The position numbers were made by a program, and so were the translations under genes. Under the pieces are notes generated by a model. It was given only the letters and a program-made list of their open reading frames with translations, was not told the origin of the DNA and did not search any database. Below, piece by piece: positions 9,178-16,940 of a DNA stretch of 64,000 nucleotides. This DNA is from Oxalobacteraceae sp. CFBP 8761 (GTDB taxonomy: Bacteria; Pseudomonadota; Gammaproteobacteria; Burkholderiales; Burkholderiaceae_D): contig JACYUE010000004.1 of the NCBI GenBank assembly GCA_014841595.1, positions 181,613 through 245,612 of the forward strand, read 5' to 3'. The first letter of the stretch is position 1; each line of letters opens with the position of its first letter.

Positions 9178-9877
9178 TGGACACGCTGACGTCGGCCGAG
9201 AACACATAGCCGGCCCCGCGCACGGTTTTGATCAGCGCCGGCTGCTTGCCGTCGTCGTTCAGCCGCAGGCGCAGGCGGCTGATCTGCACGTCCAGCGAGC
9301 GGTCGAGCGGGCCGGCGTCGCGCCCTCGCGTTTCTTCGCACAGCAGGCCACGGTCGAGGATCTTGCCTGGGTGCTCGGTGAAATATTTGAGCAGCTGGAA
9401 ATCGAGCCCCGTGAGCGCCACCGGATGGCCGGCGCTGTCGGTCACCGTGCGCTCCATCAGGTCGAGGGTGAAGCCGACAAACCGGTGGTAGCGCACCGAC
9501 GGCGTCTCGGGCGCGGCGCGGCGCAGGATCGCCTTGATGCGCGCCAGCAGCTCGCGCGGGCTGTAGGGCTTGGCGATGTAGTCGTCGGCGCCCAGCTCGA
9601 GGCCGACGATGCGGTCGGTTTCGTCCGAGCTGGCCGTGAGCATGATGATCGGCACATTCGAGCGCTGGCGCACCTGCTTGCACAGCGCGAAGCCGTCGGT
9701 ATCGGGCAGCATCACGTCCAAGATCACCATCGACAGCGTCTCGAGGTGCGCCTGGAATTCGGCCAGGAAGCTCTCGCCGTTGTGCGACAGGATCACGTCG
9801 TACTGGTTTTTCTCCAGATACGTCTTGAGCAGCACGCAGGTTTTTTTGTCATCGTCTACGATCAGTATCTTGCGCAC
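9170..9877 (-). CDS. OmpR-family response regulator
   Basis: A 235-residue two-domain regulator. The receiver starts RKILIVDDDKK, has the phospho-acceptor Asp in VILDVMLPDTDG (about residue 54), the Thr/Ser switch in MLTAS and the conserved Lys in YIAKPYSP. The C-terminal winged helix contains LTGLDFQLLKYF and the recognition region RSLDVQISRLRLRL. Translation starts at GTG 9877 behind an AGGGG ribosome site, inside the end of the upstream solute-binding protein gene (29-base overlap), and the kinase gene overlaps its end. This strict coupling argues for a single signalling unit that likely controls the sugar genes upstream. Confidence 0.95.
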   Translation of the reverse strand: MRKILIVDDDKKTCVLLKTYLEKNQYDVILSHNGESFLAEFQAHLETLSMVILDVMLPDTDGFALCKQVRQRSNVPIIMLTASSDETDRIVGLELGADDYIAKPYSPRELLARIKAILRRAAPETPSVRYHRFVGFTLDLMERTVTDSAGHPVALTGLDFQLLKYFTEHPGKILDRGLLCEETRGRDAGPLDRSLDVQISRLRLRLNDDGKQPALIKTVRGAGYVFSADVSVSSV

Positions 9878-11252
9878 CCGGCGTCCCCTGGCTGGTTAAA
9901 TTGAATAGTCTGAACAAGGCGGCGAGGCGGCGCTGCGCCACCGCCACCGGCACGGCGTCGTCGAGCAGATAGCGATGCACCTCGGCGATGATGGCATCGC
10001 GGCTGGCTTCATCGGTCGCCATACGGTGCACGAGGCTGGGCGCCTGCACGGCCTGGCCGCCGGCGAAGGTCGTCCACGACGCCCGCGCGCAACTGTCCAT
10101 GCGCGCCGGATCGGCATCGCGCCGTACCGGCACTGCGCCCTTGAGCAGATTGAAGTCGGCCTGGATCGAGGGCGAGAGCAGCAGGCGCGCCATCTTTTCC
10201 TGCGCCTCGCGGTGCCGGTAGTCGCCGGCGAACATCGACAGCGTGTCGACACTGTACAGGTGATACGCGCCGGTGCCCGGCGCGCCGACGCAGCCATAAT
10301 CCTGGTCGAGCACCATCCGGTGTTCGGCCAGCTCGGGCTTGGCCCAGTCGCCCATGATCATCATGCCGGCCTGGCCGGCGGCGAAGCGGCGCACGACCTC
10401 GGTCCAGGGCCGCTCGGCCAGTTGGCCGCCGGCCCAGCCCTTGATCGTGCGCAGGCGCTGCAGCGCGTGCGCGGTGCGCGCATCAAAAGCGGCGGCCGGA
10501 CTGCGGCGCACGAACAGCGCGCGATAGAAGGCCGGCCCGCTCTCGGCCAGCACGAGGTTTTCGAACAGCGCCGCCACCTGCCAGGCTTCGCTGCTTTGCG
10601 CCAGCGGCTGCACGCCCGCGGCCAGCAGGCGCGCAGCGACGGCGTCGAATTCGGACCAGGTGGTGGGCGGCGCCAGCTTGAGCCGGGCGAACAGCGTGCG
10701 GTTGTAGAACAGCGTATTGACGCGGTGGATGCCAAGCGGCGCGGCCATCGTGTGCTTGCGGTACTGGATCAGGTTCTGGACCGTGGGGAACAGCACGCCG
10801 CGCCAGTTGTCGGCAACGGCCACATTGTCCAGTTCGAGCAGCAGGCCCATCTCGGCCCATTCGGCGACCGATACGCCGATGATCTGCGTGACTTCGGGCG
10901 CGTCGCCGGCCAGCACCCTGCCCTTGAGGACCTTGCCGGCGCCGATGCCGGCGCCGCCGGGAATCGCGGCGTCTTCCCACTGCACGCCTTCCTTCCCGAG
11001 GCGCTGCGCCAGCAGGTCGGCCGCGCGGCGCTCGCTGGCGGAGGTCCACCAGTGCAGCACCTGCAGGCCGGACGATGGCGCCGCGGACGACGTTGCAGAC
11101 GACATCGCGGGTGCCGGTGGCACGATCGCCAGCATCGGCGCTGCCGCCTGCACGGCGCCATTGAAGGCGCAGGCAGAGGCCAGTACGGCAGCAATCCGCA
11201 GGCGTCGCCAGTCGCACCAACGCGCTGCCACTTTTCCGATCGACGCTCTCAC
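9849..11252 (-). CDS. periplasmic sugar-binding protein (family 1), coupled to a two-component system
   Basis: A 467-residue extracellular solute-binding protein with an N-terminal export signal (IAAVLASACAFNGAVQA). Typical family-1 features are VLHWWTSASERRAADLLAQR near the mature N-terminus, HTMAAPLGIHRVNTLFYN and MMIMGDWAKPEL, closest in my memory to glucose/mannose-binding GtsA-type proteins. No ABC permease or ATPase gene is nearby. Its 3' end overlaps the response-regulator gene by 29 bases, so it is translationally coupled to signalling rather than to transport. I infer it may present sugar to the histidine kinase. Confidence 0.88.
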   Translation of the reverse strand: MRASIGKVAARWCDWRRLRIAAVLASACAFNGAVQAAAPMLAIVPPAPAMSSATSSAAPSSGLQVLHWWTSASERRAADLLAQRLGKEGVQWEDAAIPGGAGIGAGKVLKGRVLAGDAPEVTQIIGVSVAEWAEMGLLLELDNVAVADNWRGVLFPTVQNLIQYRKHTMAAPLGIHRVNTLFYNRTLFARLKLAPPTTWSEFDAVAARLLAAGVQPLAQSSEAWQVAALFENLVLAESGPAFYRALFVRRSPAAAFDARTAHALQRLRTIKGWAGGQLAERPWTEVVRRFAAGQAGMMIMGDWAKPELAEHRMVLDQDYGCVGAPGTGAYHLYSVDTLSMFAGDYRHREAQEKMARLLLSPSIQADFNLLKGAVPVRRDADPARMDSCARASWTTFAGGQAVQAPSLVHRMATDEASRDAIIAEVHRYLLDDAVPVAVAQRRLAALFRLFNLTSQGTPGAQDTDRRR

Positions 11253-11322
11253 CCGGTATCCCGCAGAAAACGCTGATTATAGCCCCGTGCTTCGCTACCC
11301 AGCAGGCATTTCGGCCACGCCG

Positions 11323-13905
11323 TCAGCGCCGGTCGATGCGCGCCACCAGCCCCGGCCTGCCATTGCGGTCAAAGGCCGCGACCTGGATCAGCCCACGCTC
11401 GGCGATCGGCCCGGTCACCGGCCGGCTGCTGGCGCTCGGCGTGCTGCCATCCACGGTATAGCGCAGTGCGATCCCCGGCAATACATGGTTGACCAGGACC
11501 TTGTCGCCGTCGAGCAGCAGGCCGGGTGGCGCAATGCGGTACGCCACGCCGGTGCGATCCAGATCGAGCCGCGGCAGCACGCGCTGGCCCAGCGCATTGA
11601 CGAAGCCCGACCAGGCCGTGCGATGCAGCGCCGCCGCCTTCGTGGCATCGGGCTCGGTGGCCCAGGCCGGATCCGGCGCCCAGGCCCGTTCTGCCACCGC
11701 CAGCAGGCGCGGCATGACCAGGTAATCGATGCGAGCCGGATCGCGCACCGTTTCGGTAAACAAGGTCGCCTCCAGGCCGCGCACGCGACGCTTGCCGTAA
11801 TCGGTCAGGCCGTCCTTGCCCACGCGCGCAGCCTCGGTCGCGTTCTTCAGGTAGTCAAACGGGATGAAGTCATACGGGGTCTCAAGTTCGACGTAGTCGC
11901 CCCAGTTCACGCCCGGTTCTTCCGGGTTGGCGTTGTGGGCCATGTCCATGTACATCTTGGTCACGGGCGCGAGCACGATGTCATAGCCGGCGTTGGCCAG
12001 CCGATAGGCCAGGTCTTCGGCGCCTTCGGTATTGTTCCAGACCCAGGCCAGGAATCCTTTTTGCGTGAAGCGCGGGTTCGGGATCAGCTTGTTCTTGCCA
12101 TGCAGCGTGGTCTTGCGCGCCGCCAGCTCTTCCCAGCCCGACGTGTAGAGGCCATGCTTGCGCAGCATGCCGTCGACCCGTTCATAGAAATAATCCCACA
12201 GGTCGGCTGTCGATTCGAGGTGTTCGCGCGCCATCATCGCGCGGCTGGCCGGGGATTGTTCCCAGGCGCCGTTCGGCAGTTCGTCGCCGCCCATGTGGAT
12301 CGTATGCAGCGGCACGCCCGCTTCGCGGTGCAGCTTCACCACTTCGTCCACCACGTGCTGGACGAACGTGAAGCTCGATTCCAGACCCGGATTGAGCACG
12401 TGATCGTTGTACAGCTGCGGCGACTTGTAGACCGAGCGATCGGCGAAATCATTGAGCAGATACTTGGCCGCGTCCTTGTCGCCGGCTGCCTTCAGGCGGT
12501 GGTAGCGCGCTTCCATCGCCTGCACGGCGGCGCGCGCGTGGCCCGGCATTTCGAGTTCGGGAATCACTTCGATGTGACGCGCGGCCGCGTAGCGCAGGAT
12601 CTCGATGTAGTCGGCGCGCGTGTAGTAGCCGCTGCCGCCCGTATCGCGCGGGTCGGGCCCGGAGCCATAGGCCGGCTGCAGGCGCACGCCCGGCCTGGCG
12701 CTATGGCCGCGCACGGCGCCGATCGACGTCAGTTCGGGCAGGCCGGCGATCTCGAGGCGCCAGCCTTCGTCCTCGGTCAGGTGGAAGTGGAACTTGTTCA
12801 TCTTGTAGCGCGCCATCAGGTCGAGCCACTTGAACACGGTTTCCTTGGTGTGGAAGTTGCGCGAGACGTCCAGCATGAAGCCGCGATAGGCAAAGCGCGG
12901 CGCATCGACGATCGTCACCTCGGGCACCGACTGCTCGGCGGCGCCAGGCAACGGCAGCAGATCGCGCAGGGTCTGCAGGCCATACGCCACGCCGGCCGGG
13001 CTGTTGCCGACGATCGTGATGCCCGCACCGGCGCCGCTGCCTGCGCGCACCGCAAGGCTGTACGCTTCGGGCGAGGTCTGTCCTTCGACCTTGCCCACGC
13101 TCAGGCGCAGCGCCGGCCCGCTGCCCTGCAGCGATGCCGGGAACAGCGAGCGCGCCAGGTCCGCTTCGCCTGCCAGCGCCGCTGATGCGTTCACCACCGG
13201 CTTGCCTGTCAGGCGCAGCTTGCCGCTGCCCTGCGTCAGTTGCAGGGGCGTCGGCAGCACAAGGGGCACGGCGCTCGCCGGCAGCAGGTCGGCACGCTGG
13301 TTGCTGCGATACGTATCGGCTGCGGTGACCACGGGCCGGGCACCCGTGTCGCCCTTGTCGAGCTGCTCGGGCCGCGTCACCGGCAGCAGCGCAAAATCGG
13401 TGATCGCCACGCCGACCTCGGGCTGCGCGTCGTACACCAGATAAGGCCCGATCGGCGCCCGCGCCATCTTGATGATCACCTGCGGGTGGTAGTAATCAAT
13501 GTCGAGCGACTGCCCCGGCGCCAGGCCCGCAAAGTTTGCTTGCGGGCGCAGGCGGTACAGATTGCCGGCGACCTGCTCCATGCGCAGATTGCCTCCCACC
13601 GCGCCCTGTACGACGCCATCCATGCTGTTGAAGTACAGCGTCCAGCCCTTGGCTGGCAGGCGCTGGCTGTCGTTGTTGGTCAGGGTCATGCGCGCCTTGG
13701 CGCGGCCTTCCGGCATCTGCGGCGTGTACTCGTTGCGCAGCAGTTCCCAGCGCATCTGCAGCCGGGCGCCGCTGGCGACGCCTTCCATGCTGGCCGCAGC
13801 GGATGCTGACAGCGGGGTGGGTGGCGCCGCAGCCATGCCGGCCAGCGGCGTGGCCAGCAGCAGCGACGCGAGGGCGCAGCGTCGAACCAGGTGTGTGGTA
13901 TCCAA
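11323..13905 (-). CDS. beta-N-acetylhexosaminidase, GH20 (chitobiase type)
   Basis: An 860-residue exported enzyme that removes terminal N-acetylglucosamine from chitooligosaccharides. After a signal peptide (CALASLLLATPLAGMAAA) come an N-terminal carbohydrate-binding CHB_HEX-like domain (about 45-200), a GH20b domain (about 210-330), the (beta/alpha)8 catalytic domain (about 340-760; FAYRGFMLDVSRNFH and the catalytic Asp-Glu pair in HTIHMGGDELPNGAWE) and a small C-terminal CHB_HEX_C-like domain. The start is uncertain: TTG 13905 is well placed behind GGAG, and an in-frame TTG lies at 13926. Neighbours include a NagP-like permease and a TonB receptor, which supports use of chitin fragments. 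Confidence 0.93.
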   Translation of the reverse strand: MDTTHLVRRCALASLLLATPLAGMAAAPPTPLSASAAASMEGVASGARLQMRWELLRNEYTPQMPEGRAKARMTLTNNDSQRLPAKGWTLYFNSMDGVVQGAVGGNLRMEQVAGNLYRLRPQANFAGLAPGQSLDIDYYHPQVIIKMARAPIGPYLVYDAQPEVGVAITDFALLPVTRPEQLDKGDTGARPVVTAADTYRSNQRADLLPASAVPLVLPTPLQLTQGSGKLRLTGKPVVNASAALAGEADLARSLFPASLQGSGPALRLSVGKVEGQTSPEAYSLAVRAGSGAGAGITIVGNSPAGVAYGLQTLRDLLPLPGAAEQSVPEVTIVDAPRFAYRGFMLDVSRNFHTKETVFKWLDLMARYKMNKFHFHLTEDEGWRLEIAGLPELTSIGAVRGHSARPGVRLQPAYGSGPDPRDTGGSGYYTRADYIEILRYAAARHIEVIPELEMPGHARAAVQAMEARYHRLKAAGDKDAAKYLLNDFADRSVYKSPQLYNDHVLNPGLESSFTFVQHVVDEVVKLHREAGVPLHTIHMGGDELPNGAWEQSPASRAMMAREHLESTADLWDYFYERVDGMLRKHGLYTSGWEELAARKTTLHGKNKLIPNPRFTQKGFLAWVWNNTEGAEDLAYRLANAGYDIVLAPVTKMYMDMAHNANPEEPGVNWGDYVELETPYDFIPFDYLKNATEAARVGKDGLTDYGKRRVRGLEATLFTETVRDPARIDYLVMPRLLAVAERAWAPDPAWATEPDATKAAALHRTAWSGFVNALGQRVLPRLDLDRTGVAYRIAPPGLLLDGDKVLVNHVLPGIALRYTVDGSTPSASSRPVTGPIAERGLIQVAAFDRNGRPGLVARIDRR

Positions 13906-13942
13906 GAGTGTCTCCAATCCAGCCAAAAAGTGGGTTCGTCGT

Positions 13943-15187
13943 TCAGGGTTGCGGGGGCTTGTACCACCGGTCGAAATCGCGTTGCAGCCTGGCGGCCGCA
14001 GGTTCGGGCGCCAGCGTCCCTTTCAGCACGTCGGCGTTGACGCGCCATAGCACGCTTTCCATGCTGGGTTGTCCGCGGTGCAGCACTTGCGCATTGAGGC
14101 GCACGGTCGACGCGCAGCTGTTGCGCCACTCGACCATCTGCTTGGCGACCGGATCGCGCATCGCAATCAGGTGATTCGACAGCGTGAAAAAGCCGGTCAG
14201 CCGGTTGCTGTAGATGTCGGCAAATTCCTGCGAGCCAACCCAGGCCAGGAACCTGAAAGCGTCCTGCTTGTTCTTCGATGCGCGGTTCACGCCCAGCCCC
14301 AGGTCCATGTGGTCCGAGATGAAGCAGGCATCGCCGCGCCGCTTCACCGGCGCGGCGAACACGCCCAGCTCCAGGCCGGGCGCGCTGCTGAAACGCGCGA
14401 TATCCCAAGACCCGGCCGGATAGATCGCGGCGCGACCCGTGGCGAACATCGCCTGGCTCTGGCCATAGGTTTGCGTGGCGGCGCTGGCGGGCAGATAGGC
14501 GCCCATGCGCGCACCGAAGCGCAGCGCCTCGACGAACGGCGGATCAGTCAGGCGCGCGCGCCCGTCCGCCAGCGCCTTCTGGCCAGCTTCGCCGCGCCAG
14601 AAATTCGGCCCGATATTGGTAAATACCAGCTGGCTCGCTTCCCAGCCATCGGCCATGCCGAGCGCCAGCGGCGCGACGCCGTTCTTCTTCAGCACATCGA
14701 GCACGCGAAAGAATTCATCCACCGTGCGTGGCGCCTGCAGGTCGTACTTCCGGAAGATCGCCTTGTTGTACATGAAGCCGTGGATCACCGACGCCACCGG
14801 CATGCAGAAGGCTTCCTTGCCGCCGGCCGTCTGCCAGGCCACCATCGCGCCCGGCTCGAAATACTGCATCCCGGGCTTGCCATCGAGGCGCTCCAGGTGC
14901 CCCTGCGCATACAGGGTCAGGGATGCGTCGAACGGGCGGCATGCAACCAGGTCACCGGCGCTGCCGTCGGCCAGGCGCGCCGCGAGGCGGCCATCGTAGT
15001 CGGTCGGCGCGGTCGGCGCGAACTTGACGTCGATGCCGGGATGGCTGCGCTGGAACGCGGGGATCAGCACCTTTTCCCACAGCGCCTTGTCGTCCACGCG
15101 CCAGCTCTCGATCACGAGCGTGCCGGCGTGCGCGAGCGGCGCCGCAAGGGTCAATAGTGCGCACAGCATCCATCCGGCAAAGTGCAT
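13943..15187 (-). CDS. periplasmic sugar-binding protein (family 1), orphan
   Basis: A 414-residue extracellular solute-binding protein with a clear signal peptide (MHFAGWMLCALLTLAAPLAHA). The mature part starts GTLVIESWRVDDKALWEKV, followed by AFQRSHPGIDVKF and a hinge region AIYPAGSWDIARFSS, the usual layout of ABC sugar-binding proteins. ATG 15187 has a strong GAAGG ribosome site. It lies 13 bases after the lipoprotein gene and 16 bases before the hexosaminidase gene, yet no ABC membrane or ATPase genes are present. It may serve a transporter encoded elsewhere or act as a second sensor or carrier. Confidence 0.88.
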   Translation of the reverse strand: MHFAGWMLCALLTLAAPLAHAGTLVIESWRVDDKALWEKVLIPAFQRSHPGIDVKFAPTAPTDYDGRLAARLADGSAGDLVACRPFDASLTLYAQGHLERLDGKPGMQYFEPGAMVAWQTAGGKEAFCMPVASVIHGFMYNKAIFRKYDLQAPRTVDEFFRVLDVLKKNGVAPLALGMADGWEASQLVFTNIGPNFWRGEAGQKALADGRARLTDPPFVEALRFGARMGAYLPASAATQTYGQSQAMFATGRAAIYPAGSWDIARFSSAPGLELGVFAAPVKRRGDACFISDHMDLGLGVNRASKNKQDAFRFLAWVGSQEFADIYSNRLTGFFTLSNHLIAMRDPVAKQMVEWRNSCASTVRLNAQVLHRGQPSMESVLWRVNADVLKGTLAPEPAAARLQRDFDRWYKPPQP

Positions 15188-15200
15188 CGACCTGCCCTTC

Positions 15201-16904
15201 TCAGTAGTGCGCGTACGGATTCTTGTTCCGGTTCGCGTAGTACAACCAGGCAGTGCCTGCCACGCTGCCCGAACTGGTGAAGTCCGCATTGGTATTGCGC
15301 GTTGCGTACGGCATGCTGCCCAGCTTGTCGACCATGTAGTTCAGCGACTCGAGCATCTGACTGGCCCCGTTGCCCGCGCACTGCATCGTGGGTGCGCCCT
15401 GGCGCATCGCCATGATCGCGCCCAGGCTGCCCTCGCTCCAGACAAACGGCGCACTTGACGGCACGTTGTCGTAGATGACGTCGTAGAAGCCGACGATGCC
15501 AGTCACCTTGCGCGACGGGTAGTCCAGGCGGCCGCCGACATTGAAATAGTCGCACATCCCCGGCAATGCAGCGGCGAAGTTCTGTCCGGCGCTGCCGACG
15601 TTCCCCAGCGCCAGTACCGACCACGAATAGGTGTCGAGATAGCGCTCGCCCGTATTCAGGGTGCCGGTATTGGCGTCGTAGCCACCCAAAAAGCGCGTGC
15701 CGTTCCACAGGCTTTCCGCCATCTGCCGCAACTGCGTGGCGGCGGTCAGGTATTGGCTGCCGCCATTGAGCGCGTGGTACTGGTGCAGGCTGGCGTAGGC
15801 GTCGAGCTGGTGCTCCAGCGCGAAGATGCCGGTGCGGCCCGCCACGTAGTTGGTCGGTGCGAAGCGCAAGCCGCTGCGGCCCACGCCATTGATCGTCACG
15901 GCCACGGTTTCTGCGCGCAGGTAGTCGTGCAGGCGGGTCGACATGACCAGGTACTTCGTGCTGTCAAAGGCTTTCTGGTAGGCGTTGAGCGCCATGCCGA
16001 ACCAGGCGTTGGCGCCGGCGATGCGCATGTCCACGCCGGGATTGGCGTCGGCGCCGTCGGCCAGATAGGCAAACACCCAGGCGCCGGACGCCGACTGCGA
16101 TTTGGCCAGTGCGTTGATGATCTGCTCGGCGCTGGCCTGCTCGCCGGCCAGGCTGAAGGCGATCACGGCCAGCGCCTGGTCGTACAGGAAGGCTGAGTCC
16201 ATGTCGTGGAAGCTGCGGATCAGGCGCCCCGCGCCATACGGCCCGCCAGTGATTTGCGGCGTATTCATCATGCGCTGCAGTGCGGCGATCTGCGCGTTGG
16301 CGGATGTTGCCGGCGCCGGGAAATAAGCGGCGGTGTAGGCCGTGACCGCCGCCGGATCGACTGGCAGCGACAGCTTGGTCGTGCCCGTGATCTGGCCGCT
16401 GCAAAAGCCACCGGCCGCATTGCAGTTGGCGCCCGAGAGCGGATCGTACGATGCCGGATGCAGCACCAGCACGGCGCGGTCGGCGCTGCCCACCGAACGT
16501 GGCAGGGTCAGCGTGAACGTGCCGTCGGCGTTGATGACGGCGCTTGCATCGGCCTGGTAATAGAACACGTCGTGGTGGACGAACACGCCGATACGATAGT
16601 TCTGCACGCTCCCCGCCGGCAGCGTGTGCGCGCCCCGGAACACGGTCTGCGTGGCCGACTGCGTCAGTTGCGAGACGCCGAACGCCACCGCCGGCGTGGT
16701 GGCCAGCGGCGGTTCATTGTACGGAAAATCCCACCCCGACCAGACGGGCCACGGCGATGCAGCAGCCACGGCGACGGGCGCCGCTGACAACTGCCGCGAC
16801 ACCTCAGCGCCACCATCGGCGGCATTGCCACCACAACCGGCCAGCACCAGCGCCGTCGCTACCGCCGTTGCCACACCACCCAGACCATTGTTCGCATCAC
16901 GCAT
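15201..16904 (-). CDS. lipoprotein of unknown function in the amino-sugar cluster
   Basis: A 567-residue protein with a lipoprotein signal: hydrophobic stretch, then LVLAGC with the lipid-bearing Cys at residue 24. The first 190 or so mature residues look beta-rich; residues from about 200 on contain repeated helical pairs rich in Trp/Tyr (ALAKSQSASGAWVFAYLADG, GANAWFGMALNAYQ, YSWSVLALGNVG), suggesting an alpha/alpha-toroid like those of six-hairpin glycosidases or lyases. I do not recognise the family and cannot point to catalytic residues. It sits 36 bases after the TonB receptor gene with a good AGGAG site, so a surface role in glycan binding or cleavage is plausible. Confidence 0.75.
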   Translation of the reverse strand: MRDANNGLGGVATAVATALVLAGCGGNAADGGAEVSRQLSAAPVAVAAASPWPVWSGWDFPYNEPPLATTPAVAFGVSQLTQSATQTVFRGAHTLPAGSVQNYRIGVFVHHDVFYYQADASAVINADGTFTLTLPRSVGSADRAVLVLHPASYDPLSGANCNAAGGFCSGQITGTTKLSLPVDPAAVTAYTAAYFPAPATSANAQIAALQRMMNTPQITGGPYGAGRLIRSFHDMDSAFLYDQALAVIAFSLAGEQASAEQIINALAKSQSASGAWVFAYLADGADANPGVDMRIAGANAWFGMALNAYQKAFDSTKYLVMSTRLHDYLRAETVAVTINGVGRSGLRFAPTNYVAGRTGIFALEHQLDAYASLHQYHALNGGSQYLTAATQLRQMAESLWNGTRFLGGYDANTGTLNTGERYLDTYSWSVLALGNVGSAGQNFAAALPGMCDYFNVGGRLDYPSRKVTGIVGFYDVIYDNVPSSAPFVWSEGSLGAIMAMRQGAPTMQCAGNGASQMLESLNYMVDKLGSMPYATRNTNADFTSSGSVAGTAWLYYANRNKNPYAHY

Positions 16905-16940
16905 CGCATTCTCCTGAAGGACACACTGCTGACATTTGCT

